In this document: one piece after another, positions 22,480-32,960 of the stretch | Layout of the letters: the number at the start of each line of letters is the position of its first letter | How positions within the stretch are numbered: position 1 is the stretch's first letter | Assembly (NCBI GenBank): GCA_028023455.1 | Contig: JAQFVV010012423.1 | Span: forward strand, 6,118,269-6,182,268 | Origin: Epiperipatus broadwayi | Taxonomy: Eukaryota; Onychophora; Udeonychophora; Euonychophora; Peripatidae | Length of the DNA: 64,000 bases | Reading direction: 5' to 3' | The notes under the pieces: model-generated | Database searches by the model: none | Seen by the model: only the letters and a program-made list of their open reading frames with translations | What the model was told of the DNA's origin: nothing | Made by a program: the position numbers and the translations under genes

Positions 22480-25362
22480 AATCATCAATCCACTGCAGGA
22501 TGAATGTCTCTCCAAAATCAAACTATATTCTCTGAATCAAACTATATTCTCTGATCTTTAGATTCTCTGCTCCACATCACCCCTGCACACTTTTTATTTC
22601 ATCCATCCATCTCACATGTGATCTCTTTCTGGATCTTTTACAATCTCTTGAAATCCAGTTGAAGATTTCAATTGTTTATCTATTATCATCTCTTCTAGCA
22701 ATATTTCCAATCCAACTCCACTTCAGTCTTTTAATTTTTTCAATGAGATCAATAATACCTATTTGTTCTCTTACCCATATACTGAAATTTGATCTCTTCT
22801 TGTTACTTCCAACATGCATCTCTCCATACTTCTTTCAGTGGTCTGAAGTCGGTATTGCTCTTCTTTTAAGTGTCCAATTTTCAGATCCATAAGTAAGAAC
22901 TGGTAAAACATATTTATTAAAAACCTTTATTTTCAAACATATAGACATATTTCCTTTTAGTATCTTTCTACCAAAAAAACATCATCCAAGTTTAAATCTA
23001 TGATTAATTTCATCCATTATGTTTCCATCTGTATTAATAACTTGACCAACATATTTGTAGCAATTAACTTCTTCTAACTTATCATATTTTATCTTTATTT
23101 TCATATTTTGAGAAAATCCAGAAAACATTACTTTAGTCTTTTTAACATTTATTTTTAGTCCTACTTTCATCTGATAATTCCTGCAACTTTTTAACATTAT
23201 TTTTAGTCCTACTTTGCTACTTTTACCTGATAACTTCTGCAACATTTCCTGCAGCTCTAAAGCATTATTTGCAAAAAAAAATACATCATCTGCAAAATCT
23301 AAATGACTTAAAATTATCTCCATTTACTTTCACTCCTTTACATTTCCATTTTAATCCACAAATTACTTCTTGCAGCACAGCTGTAAAAGGTTTTGGAAAT
23401 ATAGAGTCACCCTGTCTTACATCCTTCTCAATATTGACTTTCTGAGTATCATTATGTAATCTAATTGTTACTGTTGCATTTTTATAAATATTCTTTAAAA
23501 TATGACAATGTCTTACTGTTGCATTTTTATAAATATTCTTTAAAATATGACAATGTCCTGGATCTATTCCTTGATGATCCAATGCTTTAATCACTGAAGA
23601 AATGTTTATAGAATCAAATGCCTTTTCATAATCTACAAATCCAAAGCATAATAGCAACTCATATTAATTTGTCCTTTTTATAACTTCTCTCAATATCTGG
23701 ATATGATATACTATACTAAAACCACTTTTAAATCCAGCTTGTTCTCTTGGTTGGTGGAAACCCAATGTTCTCTGTAGATGAGTTGTAATTATTTTGGTAA
23801 AAAAATTGTATAAAACTGATAAATAGCTGATATGTCTGTAATTTCTAATATCTTCTTTATAACTTTTTTAAATATTAATATTAATACTGCATTCTTCCAA
23901 TAATCTGGTACATCTTTATCCTTTAGACATTTGGTATATAACTTTGCTAAAAAAAATCAATTTCTTCACCTGTTTCTTTTAATATATCATTACCTGAAGC
24001 CTTTTCTTTCTTCATAAATTTAAGTGCATGTCTCACTTCTTCATTTAAAATTCTGGGAAATTTGGGAGATAAAATAGATATATGAGCTACTTGTTTTTAT
24101 TGCTATATAATTCTTGATAGAAATCTTCTACCCATTTCATGATGTCATCTCTTTTTTATAATAGTTTCATCTTTTATCTTTATTGCAGATATAAATTTCC
24201 TACCAATCCCAAAATGTTGTTTTACATTCTTTAGACTTTTATTCTATTCACAGCTTTCCTTGCTAGTTTACAGTTATACTTTCATATATCATTTTCATCT
24301 CTTTTCCACACCATTTTACAGAATTAAAGGTATTCAATCCTTTTTTAATGTATAATTTTTGTATATCTTCATATTTTTTTCTTTTCTTCATAAATTCTCT
24401 AGTCTCAGTAGAAATTTTATTGGTCAATTGCTGTTATTTTTTACTGGCTATATTTGTTGCAGTTTTTAAAAGTGTATCACTTATTTTCCTATTAATGACA
24501 TTCAAATCTGAATCATGTTCAAAATCTATTAATACTTGAAACCAATTTCTAAGTTCTAATTTAAATTCATTAGAATGTTTCTGAAGATTAGGAATATCAA
24601 CTGTAAATGTTTTTTTTAATAATTTTTGTCTCTCTAGTTTTGCATTAACGCATATCTTACATCTTACTAATTGATGATCACTTTCCATGTTAAATTTATT
24701 AAGAACATTACAATCTTAAAATATGTATTTTCTGTTAGTCAAAATATAATCCAATTCTGCTGTATCTTCATTTGGATGCTTCCATATCCATTTCCTTCTA
24801 ATATTTTTTTCAAAAGAGGAATTCATAATATAAAGTTTTTCTTGTTCTGCAAATTCCACAAGTCTATAACCTCTCTCATTTTTATTACCATAACCAAAAT
24901 TACCTACAGCACTTTCATCTTTCTTTTGTTTACCAATTCTGGCATTAAAGTCTCCCATAACAATTTTAAAATGTTGTTTACTCTGATAAAAAGCCTTTTG
25001 TACATCCATATAAAAATCTTCTACTACTTCATCACTATGAGAACTTGTTTGGGCATAAACCTGAATCATCTGTATTTGGTATCTGCTATTAAGGTGTATA
25101 ACTAATCTTGACACTCTGTATGACACACTATCAATCTCCACAATGTTGTTCTTCCACTTTTTATTTATAACGAATCCTACTCTACTTGTATTTCCAATAT
25201 TTGTGCCTTTACAGGAGAGTACATGTCCACTTTTTAAATCAATTGTCTCTTCACTTTTTCTTCTAACTTCACAAAGTCGAATAATGTTCCATTTAATATA
25301 AGGCAGTTCTTCTAATTCTTTCAATCTTCCTTTACTTTAAAGTAATCTGCAATTGTAAATAC
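22480..25362 (-). pseudogene. RTE ORF pseudogene: AP endonuclease + reverse transcriptase
   Basis: The minus strand encodes an APE-like endonuclease followed by a reverse transcriptase. The endonuclease piece (24716-25324) reads KELEELPYIKWNIIRLCEVR at its start, VMGDFNARIG in the middle and ELDYILTNRKY at the end. The preceding LGIYNCRLL shows that the N-terminus extends to about 25362. The next piece (24434-24688) starts ESDHQLVRCKI, the SDH box. RT pieces at 23286-23657 and 22982-23323 hold FVDYEKAFDSINI, VRQGDSIFPKPFTA and LDFADDVFFF, so the FADD box is intact. Frames are broken at several points, including between the two RT pieces near 23300 and throughout 23660-24430. Two internal duplications are noted separately. 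No activity is expected. Confidence 0.88.
23468..23557 (-). repeat. In-frame 45-bp tandem duplication inside RTE RT
   Basis: 23468-23512 and 23513-23557 are identical or nearly so. In translation the segment HCHILKNIYKNATV occurs twice, where the plus-strand copy has it once. A second duplication of about 55 bp lies at roughly 23140-23215 (KVGLKI appears twice, spaced by a short insert). Confidence 0.85.
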
Positions 25363-25499
25363 CTAAATAAAAAATAAGTCATCAAGTGGCAGCCTGGGTC
25401 CACAATCGAGATTCTTAGCACCCTCTGACTTCTGCCACCAACCTCTGCCTTGTTTGATGACTTTACAACCTCCTGGGAATAAAGGCCATGATTTATTTT

Positions 25500-25841
25500 T
25501 GTCTGTCATGATTGTATATATCTATTGGAAAAATATTGATCATTTACACAAACATTTATTCTGCCTTATCAGACAACTGAGAAGAAAAACCATTGTGTTT
25601 CTTGAACTTAAACTCAGAGGTAAAATCCAGTAAACTCACCATGCTGGATAATGAATTTTGGTGATCAGCACATCCAGGTCAGTATACTATATAAATAATC
25701 ACATAGTAATAACAGCTGCAATGACAAGAACATATGGAGTGGACCTTAGGAATTTGCCCTGCTCAGCTTCTTTAAGGCCTCCAAGAGAAATCAAAGGGTC
25801 TCCTTTTAGTTAATAGTAAACTTTTTTCTGCAGCCAATGTT

Positions 25842-25843
<2 letters not shown>
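25500..25843. other. Unassigned sequence between RTE and TA repeat
   Basis: Composition here is less AT-rich than the surroundings, but no coding frame or repeat partner was found in the window. Confidence 0.4.

Positions 25844-25895
<52 letters not shown>
25844..25895. repeat. (TA)n microsatellite, left flank of Penelope-like composite
   Basis: About 26 TA units directly adjoin the end of the left arm of the composite element. Confidence 0.97.
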
Positions 25896-25897
<2 letters not shown>

Positions 25898-25984
25898 GTA
25901 TTTTTATATTGGACTATTTCCATCATCTAATATGTGTGTTGAATGTCTTTAGAAAAGTTTAATTTTTAGTTAAATATTCCAAAT

Positions 25985-26143
25985 GCATTCAACTGTTAGT
26001 AATATCACAGCAAACAGGTTAGTATATGCACCAACTGTTAGTAATATCACAGCAAACAAATGTTAATAATATCACAGCAAACAGGTTAGTATATGCACTA
26101 ACTGTTAGTAATATCACAGCAAACAGGTTAGTATATGCACAAC
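25985..26143 (-). repeat. 42-bp tandem repeats of the Penelope-like 3' end (minus copy)
   Basis: About three full units plus one partial unit occur, with GCATATACTAACCTG and TTTGCTGTGATATTACTAAC (read on minus). One unit lacks its first half. The first unit provides one strand of hammerhead stem I. Confidence 0.9.
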
Positions 26144-26189
26144 GTTTCGAGAGGTATTTTTCTCCCCTCTTCTTCAGGTGTTGCTGGCC
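26117..26189 (-). ncRNA. Hammerhead-like ribozyme, Penelope-like minus copy
   Basis: This is identical in sequence to the plus-strand motif at 29912-29981. On the minus strand CCAGCAACAC precedes CTGAAGA, stem II (AGAGG/CCTCT with one extra C), GAAAC and GTTGTG. See the plus copy for pairing. Conservation of the whole segment in both copies is expected because the copies are young. Confidence 0.68.
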
Positions 26190-26209
26190 TGACCAGTGAT
26201 AGTACTAGC

Positions 26210-26288
26210 ATGGGATTCGAACCTGGGTCCTTAGATTCTTGATTATTGAAATTTAAGGTAACGCTCTAACCAACTGAGCCATCCTGCC
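26210..26288 (-). promoter_or_regulatory. tRNA-like segment with Pol III A and B boxes (minus copy)
   Basis: The minus strand carries TGGCTCAGTTGG (26270-26281; A box) and GGTTCGAATCC (26213-26223; B box), between the endonuclease stop and the hammerhead. Same arrangement as in the plus copy. Confidence 0.75.
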
Positions 26289-26319
26289 AAAGGCAACAGT
26301 ATGTAGTAATTTCATATAC

Positions 26320-28607
26320 TTATCTATGAGGTTCCTCCTGATTTCTCCACTTTTTCCTCAGAGCAAAGTTGATTAGTGATTTCCATACATTATGTATAGT
26401 CACACTAGGTTGGCTTATGGGATTTTTTGCCATTGTCATGTGAGCAGCTTCTTTAAATTTTCTTCTTTGTACCTTTTCTTCTTTATCCAATATTTTTGTA
26501 TTTTCCCAATTGAACGTATGTTCATTGGTCCATACATGGTCTGCTACCTTAGACACATCTGTTTTCTCTCTTCTAATCATCAGTTTATGTTCTTGCAAGC
26601 GCTTTTGAATGGGACGGCTGGTCTCACCAATATATGTTCTTCCACATTCACATGGTATTTCATAGATGCAGTTTTTTCTTTGCAGCATTTCAAGTTTAGG
26701 CTTTGTAGATGTTAGAATTCCTCATAGTGTGGTATGGCTCTGAAAAGCTGTTCTGATGTTATACTGATTGCAGATTTTCCTTAATTTGTCTGCTATTTTT
26801 GGAATGTATGGATACACTACAGTACCAATAATTGTCTTTTCTCTTGATGGTTCTTTTTGTTGTCTGTTTAATGTTTTCTTAATAACAGCTGATGGATAAC
26901 CATTTTTCTTAAGAGTTTGTTCTATATAGATCTTTTCTTTTTCCAAATCACCAGTTTCTGAACAAACTTCTTTTGCTCTGTTCCACAGTGATAGTATAAC
27001 TCCATGTTTTGTGTTTCTGGTGTGATTAGATGTATAGGCTAGGTATTTTCCTGTATGTGTAGGTTTTCGGTAAACTGTAGTTTTGATTTTGCCATGAGGG
27101 AGTCTTGTTACAAGAACATCTAAGAATGCCAATTTTTGTTCTTGTTCTGGTTCTATTGTAAATTTAATTGAAGGGGATATGTTGTTGATGTGTGTCCAGA
27201 AAGTTTGTAGCAATGCTTCACCATGTGGCCATACAACAAATGTATCATCCACATAGCGAAGCCAAACTTTAGGTGGATAAGGAGTAGTTTTTATGGCTGT
27301 GGTTTCAAGTTCTTCCATGTAAATATTGCTAATCAGGGGAGACAATGGTGAGCCCATAGCCATTCCTTGATTTTGTTGGAAGAACTCTGTGTTATATTGA
27401 AAGTAGGTTGTTTTTATACAGAAAGTTAATAGTTCCATTATGCTATCAATAGGAAGAGCTGTTCTGGTTTGTAAACTATTATCATCATTTAACCTTTTTC
27501 TTACAATAGACAATGCTTCTTCACATGGTACATTTGTGAATAAACTTTCCACATCAAAGCTTACCAGTAAGTCAGTTCTTTCAATTTTCATGTTCTTGAT
27601 TAATTCTACAAAGTGTCTAGAATCCCTGACAAATGATTGGGTCTTGCATGCCAAAGGACTTAGAACTTTGAGAAGAAATCTTGCCAAATTCTGGCAAGGT
27701 GAATCTCTAGAACTAACAATAGGTCGTAATGGAACATGATCCTTATGGATTTTAGGTAGACCATAAAGATGAGGAATTTTGCTGAAATATGATGTTATTT
27801 TACTCTTTTCTGAATCAGTGAAGTACTTGCGATGCTTTCTGAGTAATGCTTGTAACTTTGTTTCCGTACTTGGTATCGGATCTTTTGCCACTTTTCTATA
27901 TTGGCCTGCTGTGAGGAGTTCTTGTATTTTGTTGTCATAATCAGTTGTATCCATTACAACTGTTGCATTGCCTTTGTCAGCAGGGAGAATAATTATAGAT
28001 TTATCTGCTTTGAGAGATTTAATTGCTTTCCTCTCCCCATAGGATATGTTTGACTGCAATTTTTGTTGCTTGTCAAGTGTTCTTTTTATTCTCCAGCGTA
28101 ATTCTGCTGCTTCTTCTAAAGGCAATTTTTGAGTGACTTCCTCAGTGGCTGCCATTATATCTAATAAGGGGATATTAGATGGTGTTACAGCAAAGTTTAA
28201 TCCTCTTTCAAGAACAGAAATTTCAGTATCTGTTAGATGTTTAGAACTTAGATTTTTAATAGATGAAGCTGTTACATTGCTTGGTACATTATGATTTTTG
28301 ATATGCCCATGTAGGTTAGCAAGTTTTTTCTTTTGACATTCTTTTATTTTTCATGTAATATAGAATATGATTTTCTTACTGCTTGAAAAACTCTCATGTA
28401 GTCATCGTCAGTAAGTTTATTTTTTAGAAGACATTCTACAGTATTAATTGAATGCATTGTTTGATACTTAGAAAACCTTTGAGCATTTATTCTTTCTCTT
28501 AACAGAGCTTCACTTGCTCTTTGAGTAATTTTCTCAGCTCTCTGAGAGTGAATTGGAGGTTTTAGTTGCAAACCTTTAGGAATTATCCCTTCCGATTTAC
28601 ATTTACA
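26320..28607 (-). pseudogene. Penelope-like RT-GIY-YIG ORF, minus-strand copy, broken
   Basis: The N-terminal region (28344-28607) has KCKSEGIIPKGL then HSQRAEKITQRASEALLRER. A frameshift near 28345 leads into KECQKKKLANLHGH, LSSKHLTDTEISVLERGLNF and the RT domain, open to 26722. RT motifs, numbered from the Met at 28155, include ILPADKGNATVVMD (about 56-69), GLPKIHK (132-138), SFDVESLFTNVP with Asp201, QGMAMGSPLSPL (263-274) and RYVDD (Asp303/304). One in-frame TGA at about 26720, where the other copy has CGA, separates RT from the endonuclease. The latter continues in the same frame (IYEIPC, TYIGETSR, RLQEH, KFKEAAH) to 26320. The copy is 5'-truncated at the junction and lacks an obvious start codon. 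Two lesions, one frameshift and one stop, are visible. Confidence 0.93.
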
Positions 28608-29778
28608 TAAATGATGATAATAGTTTACAAACCAGAACAGCTCTTCCTATTGATAGCATAATGGAACTATTAACTTTCTGTATAAAAACAACCTACTTTC
28701 AATATAACACAGAGTTCTTCCAACAAAATCAAGGAATGGCTATGGGCTCACCATTGTCTCCCCTGATTAGCAATATTTATATGGAAGAACTTGAAACCAC
28801 AGCCATAAAAACTACTCCTTATCCACCTAAAGTTTGGCTTCGCTATGTGGATGATACATTTGTTGTATGGCCACATGGTGAAGCATTGCTACAAACTTTC
28901 TGGACACACATCAACAACATATCCCCTTCAATTAAATTTACAATAGAACCAGAACAAGAACAAAAATTGGCATTCTTAGATGTTCTTGTAACAAGACTCC
29001 CTCATGGCAAAATCAAAACTACAGTTTACCTAAAACCTACACATACAGGAAAATACCTAGCCTATACATCTAATCACACCAGAAACACAAAACATGGAGT
29101 TATACTATCACTGTGGAACAGAGCAAAAGAAGTTTGTTCAGAAACTGGTGATTTGGAAAAAGAAAAGATCTATATAGAACAAACTCTTAAGAAAAATGGT
29201 TATCCATCAGCTGTTATTAAGAAAACATTAAACAGACAACAAAAAGAACCATCAAGAGAAAAACAATTATTGGTACTGTAGTGTATCCATACATTCCAAA
29301 AATAGCAGACAAATTAAGGAAAATCTGCAATCAGTATAACATCAGAACAGCTTTTCAGAGCCATACCACACTACGAGGAATTCTAACATCTACAAAGCCT
29401 AAACTTGAAATGCTGCAAAGAAAAAACTGCATCTATGAAATACCATGTGAATGTGGAAGAACATATATTGGTGAGACCAGTCGTCCCATTGAAAAGCGCT
29501 TGCAAGAACATAAACTGATGATTAGAAGAGAGAAAACAGATGTGTCTAAGGTAGCAGACCATGTATGGACCAATGAACATACGTTCAATTGGGAAAATAC
29601 AAAAATATTGGATAAAGAAGAAAAGGTACAAAGAAGAAAATTTAAAGAAGCTGCTCACATGACAATGGCAAAAAATCCCATAAGCCAACCTAGTGTGACT
29701 ATACATAATGTATGGAAATCACTAATCAACTTTGCTCTGAGGAAAAAGTGGAGAAATCAGGAGGAACCTCATAGATAA
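28608..29778 (+). pseudogene. Penelope-like RT-GIY-YIG ORF, plus-strand copy, truncated
   Basis: This copy starts inside the RT domain, just upstream of MELLTFCIKTTYF. It contains QGMAMGSPLSPL, WLRYVDDTFVVW and LAFLDVLVTRLPHGK. At about 29264 one G is missing relative to the other copy (GAGAAAAACAA here against GAGAAAAGACAA), shifting the frame. The downstream frame, open from 29281 to 29778, joins the last part of RT and the whole GIY-YIG endonuclease without a stop (IYEIPCECGRTYIGET, EKRLQEH, RRKFKEAAHM). The lesions of the two copies do not coincide: the stop of the minus copy is an Arg codon here, and the deletion here is absent there. Confidence 0.93.
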
Positions 29779-29809
29779 GTATATGAAATTACTACATACT
29801 GTTGCCTTT

Positions 29810-29888
29810 GGCAGGATGGCTCAGTTGGTTAGAGCGTTACCTTAAATTTCAATAATCAAGAATCTAAGGACCCAGGTTCGAATCCCAT
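29810..29888 (+). promoter_or_regulatory. tRNA-like segment with Pol III A and B boxes (plus copy)
   Basis: TGGCTCAGTTGG (29817-29828) fits the A box exactly and GGTTCGAATCC (29875-29885) fits the B box exactly. The D arm (GCTC...GAGC) is perfect. The acceptor and T stems do not pair, and the region between the boxes is too A/T-rich for a normal anticodon arm, so this is a tRNA-derived segment, not a tRNA gene. It begins about 30 bp after the endonuclease stop and lies about 25 bp upstream of the hammerhead. It may act as an internal Pol III promoter; that role is inferred. Confidence 0.78.
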
Positions 29889-29911
29889 GCTAGTACTGTC
29901 ACTGGTCAGGC

Positions 29912-29981
29912 CAGCAACACCTGAAGAAGAGGGGAGAAAAATACCTCTCGAAACGTTGTGCATATACTAACCTGTTTGCTG
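29912..29981 (+). ncRNA. Hammerhead-like ribozyme, Penelope-like plus copy
   Basis: The order is that of a type I hammerhead: CAGCAACAC, core CTGAAGA (29921-29927; fits CUGANGA), stem II AGAGG with CCTCT, then one extra C, GAAAC (29950-29954), GTT, and GTG pairing with the CAC before the core. TTGCTG at 29976-29981 pairs with CAGCAA and extends stem I across an internal loop. The minimal stem III is self-complementary (AACGTT), so a monomer could hardly form it, but a dimer could. Dimeric action is the published expectation for Penelope-like hammerheads. The bulged C and the unusual triplet lower confidence in activity. Confidence 0.7.
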
Positions 29982-30084
29982 TGATATTACTAACAGTTAG
30001 TGCATATACTAACCTGTTTGCTGTGATATTACTAACAGTTGGTGCATATACTAACCTGTTTGCTGTGATATTACTAACAGTTGA
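29959..30084 (+). repeat. 42-bp tandem repeats of the Penelope-like 3' end (plus copy)
   Basis: Three units start at 29959, 30001 and 30043, each TGCATATACTAACCTG... ending AACAGTT. The number of units differs from the other copy, so the array length has changed since the copies separated. Confidence 0.93.
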
Positions 30085-30261
30085 ATGAATTTGGAATATT
30101 TAACTAAAAATTAAACTTTTCTAAAGACATTCAACACACATATTAGATGATGGAAATAGTCCAATATAAAAATACAGCTAGAACACCATCATCACAAACC
30201 TTCAGAAAAACACTAATATATATATATATCTGTTTTGTTTTTAATTTTTTTAATTATTAAG

Positions 30262-31195
30262 AACTTTTAAATAAAATACTGTATACATCAGGTAAACTAA
30301 CAATATAATTTTTGATTAAATATCTATTATAGTAGTTAGGTCTCACTGTGAACTAAAAAAAGTGATCTTTAAAAAAATAGAATTTTATTTTTAATCATAT
30401 ACAGTTAAAGTCAAAAATCACACTTTAAAATTAGAAATCTGTTGTGTCTATTTTGTTTTGTGTGTTTTCTGTTTTAAAGCGGTTATTTTTTTAGAAAGTT
30501 GTTCAGATTAAGATATTTTATTCACATTTGAATAAAAAGTTATTTTAAATAAAAAAAGTGTTTGAAATAAAATAGGCAATTATTTTCATTTTAGTATTTG
30601 TAAAAAATGTGTGTTGATATTTATTTAAAAGAACATGTGAGATACACGCTTTAAATTTTAAGAAAATTATATAAAAAGTTATTTATTTAACTTATATTTT
30701 ATTATTTTTGTTAATATTAAAGCAATTTTTAGAAGTAGTTGAATGCAAAACATTCAAAAACAAATATTCAAGATGTGTGTGTGTGTGGGTGGGTGGGGGG
30801 AGTATTTATCAAGAACAGTGAAAAATCTTTAGTGGGATGTGGTTGCTAGGAAATGATCTCTTGAGATAACCATAATAATTCAGATGTCATTAGTTTTGCA
30901 GTAAAGGGTTTGTTTACCCTTATCAAAATAAAAAACTTTTTACTTGATAAATTTTGGATTTAATTAGATAATTTTTAATACAATTTTTACATGGCAATAG
31001 TAATAAAGTTATTAGCCAGGATGGTCAGTTAAATAAAGTTAGTCTGATGAGGACTGTGGAGCCTTCATTTCAGTTGCATACCTTATTGCTGAATCTCCAT
31101 TGATGGCATATTAAAGCATATCTAACAAAAATCTCTTTTCTAAACCTAATCCTTGAACAAGCTACATTTTGAAGATATCTGGAAGAATGAAAAAA
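30262..31195 (+). repeat. Dispersed repeat C, copy 1
   Basis: This aligns collinearly with 42000-42905 along about 900 bp. Shared blocks include AATACTGTATACAT, GAATTTTATTTTTAAT, AGAAATCTGTTGTGT, TTTTATTCACATTT, CATTAGTTTTGCAGTA and GAACAAGCTACATTTTGAAG. No coding frame or terminal structure was identified. Its start matches sequence next to repeat A at 15135, so A and C once formed one unit here, later split by the RTE and Penelope-like insertions. Confidence 0.72.
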
Positions 31196-31784
31196 ATGTG
31201 GAAATTAGAAAAGAGACGCAAACTAGACTAATTATTGCCAACAGCATATAGATTACAATTTTCAAAGCTGAGGTAGAGTAAAATCCTTCGATGCATATAG
31301 AGTTCACAGGAAATATTTTAATTTGATAATTGAAAAAAAAGGAAAAGATTGCAACCCTTGCATGGAGTGGCTAAAGACTGGCGGAATCCATTAAAAACTA
31401 AATTACAGCTGTTTGGTGACTACAGCTATGCAACAATGCACACCTTCTGGAATGTAGAATGCCAAGATGAGATCCCACATAAAATCTCACAAGAAAAAGT
31501 TCAGGGGTACTAGGAGAAACCTCAATGCTTTTATTGACAAGTAGACAAGCTGAGGCCCCTTACTGCCTTTCCATTATTATAAGAGCAGAGTATAAGAACC
31601 ATTCTATATAACATGCATGCAACTGTGCAGCAAATTATTCTGCACCAAATCCAGCAAAATATAAAAGAAATGACACAGATGTTTGATAACTATATATGTG
31701 CAATAATGCAGATTCTGGAGTAAATAATGCCAAGATGGGCTCCTGCATAAAATCTCTAAAACAAAAACAAAATCATCCATACAT
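31196..31784 (+). repeat. Sequence with an internal 80-bp repeat
   Basis: About 31408-31492 and 31680-31762 are related: both run TGTTTG-TAACTA..., then GCAATAATGCA-ATTCTGGA or similar, then AATGCCAAGATG and ATAAAATCTC. The period is about 272 bp. No function was recognised. Confidence 0.5.
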
Positions 31785-32960
31785 ACTGATGTATGTATAT
31801 ATGATATTAAGTAATAGAAGTATATAATTCAGAAAAAATAAAATGTAAATATCATATCATGGTTATTAAAAAATACTAATTTACATAAAAAAACATTTAT
31901 AATAACTCTGGCTTATTTTAAGATAGATAAAAGTTTATTACTGATAAGACCTTATAGGGTGATTCTTTAACTGTGGCAATTTATCAGAGAAGTATTCACC
32001 TTTGTCTATTTGATATTTCTCCATTTCTGGGTGGTCAGTTGAGAGTCTTCTTTATAGATTGACTTTAAAATGTAAGATTATCATTCTAAAAATTTAAGAT
32101 TTCATAACATGTTGCAGGATGAAGGTTCAACTTAGAATATGAATTCATCTTGGTAAGATACCTAGCCCAGCATATTTTGAAAAATACCACTACAAAAATT
32201 GTGTAATATTCATTTTACAACTGTGACTTGTTAAGAACTATTGGTAGCACATCACTACTTTTGATGGAAGAGCTGACAAGAAGTGTGACTTGTCATACTG
32301 AATGATCAATGAACAGTTTTAACGAATGAATAGCTTCTGGATAATTTCTTCTAGCTTGACTGCTTTCTGAATCTTGAATAGCTTCTCCAACTTTTGTATG
32401 TTTTCTGAATAAGTGATGCTTTCTGAATAAACTGGATCACTTGAATGGCTTTTCTGAATAGCTTGAATACCTTCTCAATAATTTTTCCGGAGTTTGGATG
32501 CTTTCTGGATTCTTGAATAACTTGAATAAAACAATAGATTTTGGGAAGCTTTTATACTTATTGGTTCTATTGTTTACCCACACATTTTTTTTAGAATTTT
32601 CAAGATTAGCATCTCAAAATAGATAGTTTTAAATTAATTATTTTTACATTCCATGGTAATTACTTTTATTGCAATGCTTATCTTTTTATTACAACAGATT
32701 AAAATTTTATTTATAGATTAGGCATTGTTCTATGAACTTTTAAATAATCTACAAAAGAAAGAAAATTTATTTATAAAATTTACTTTTTAAAAAAAAACTG
32801 ATGTTACTTTTATTAAATAAAATTATTCTATCAATTCATGTGTGTGTGTACATGTGATTTTATTTTTTAACACACATTTACAAAATTTTTAATTTACAAC
32901 AGAAATTTTAGCTGAAATTTTTTGTAAGATATATAACTTTCAGACATAGCAAAGCATCCA
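31785..32960 (+). repeat. Dispersed repeat D, copy 1
   Basis: This aligns with 35608-37524. Shared blocks include ATATTAAGTAATAGA, AGATAAAAGTTTAT, ATAGCTTCTGGATAATTT, GCTTTCTGAATAAAC, AATAAAACAATAGATT and ATTGGTTCTATTGTT. Its middle is rich in GCTTTCTGAATA-like phrases. It lacks the 739-bp insertion present in copy 2 and so provides the empty site at about 32508-32525. The family is not identified; an LTR is possible. Confidence 0.72.

Larger units (their letters stand above)
22478..25500 (-). mobile_element. RTE-clade LINE, minus-strand copy
   Basis: This copy shares family and sequence with the plus-strand element at 38628-41200. The 3' end (minus strand) is at about 22478, just after CTGCAGTGGATTGATGATTA; short TGATGA-type repeats are the usual RTE 3' terminus. 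Sequence upstream of the coding region up to about 25500 is probably the 5' untranslated part, but that boundary is not firm. The coding region is described separately. Confidence 0.8.
25896..30177. mobile_element. Penelope-like element, two copies head to head (palindrome)
   Basis: A minus-strand copy (25896-28607) and a 5'-truncated plus-strand copy (28608-30177) share about 1.57-1.6 kb as inverted arms: 25896-27491 pairs with 28608-30177. The arms end at the same base, so both share the natural 3' end. At the junction the two sequences have short homology (AAATGATGATAATAG). Both carry, in order, reverse transcriptase, GIY-YIG endonuclease, a tRNA-like segment, a hammerhead motif and 42-bp tandem repeats. 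RT plus C-terminal GIY-YIG plus hammerhead is the known signature of Penelope-like elements. The arms are nearly identical, so the insertion is relatively recent. TA repeats flank it at 25844-25895 and 30214-30229. Confidence 0.92.

Noticed and set aside
25985-26143. CRISPR-like array of 42-bp repeats
   Set aside because: The units are contiguous without unique spacers and belong to a eukaryotic retroelement terminus.
29810-29888. Genuine tRNA gene
   Set aside because: A and B boxes are exact, but acceptor and T stems do not pair and no plausible anticodon arm exists. The segment is duplicated only as part of the Penelope-like element.
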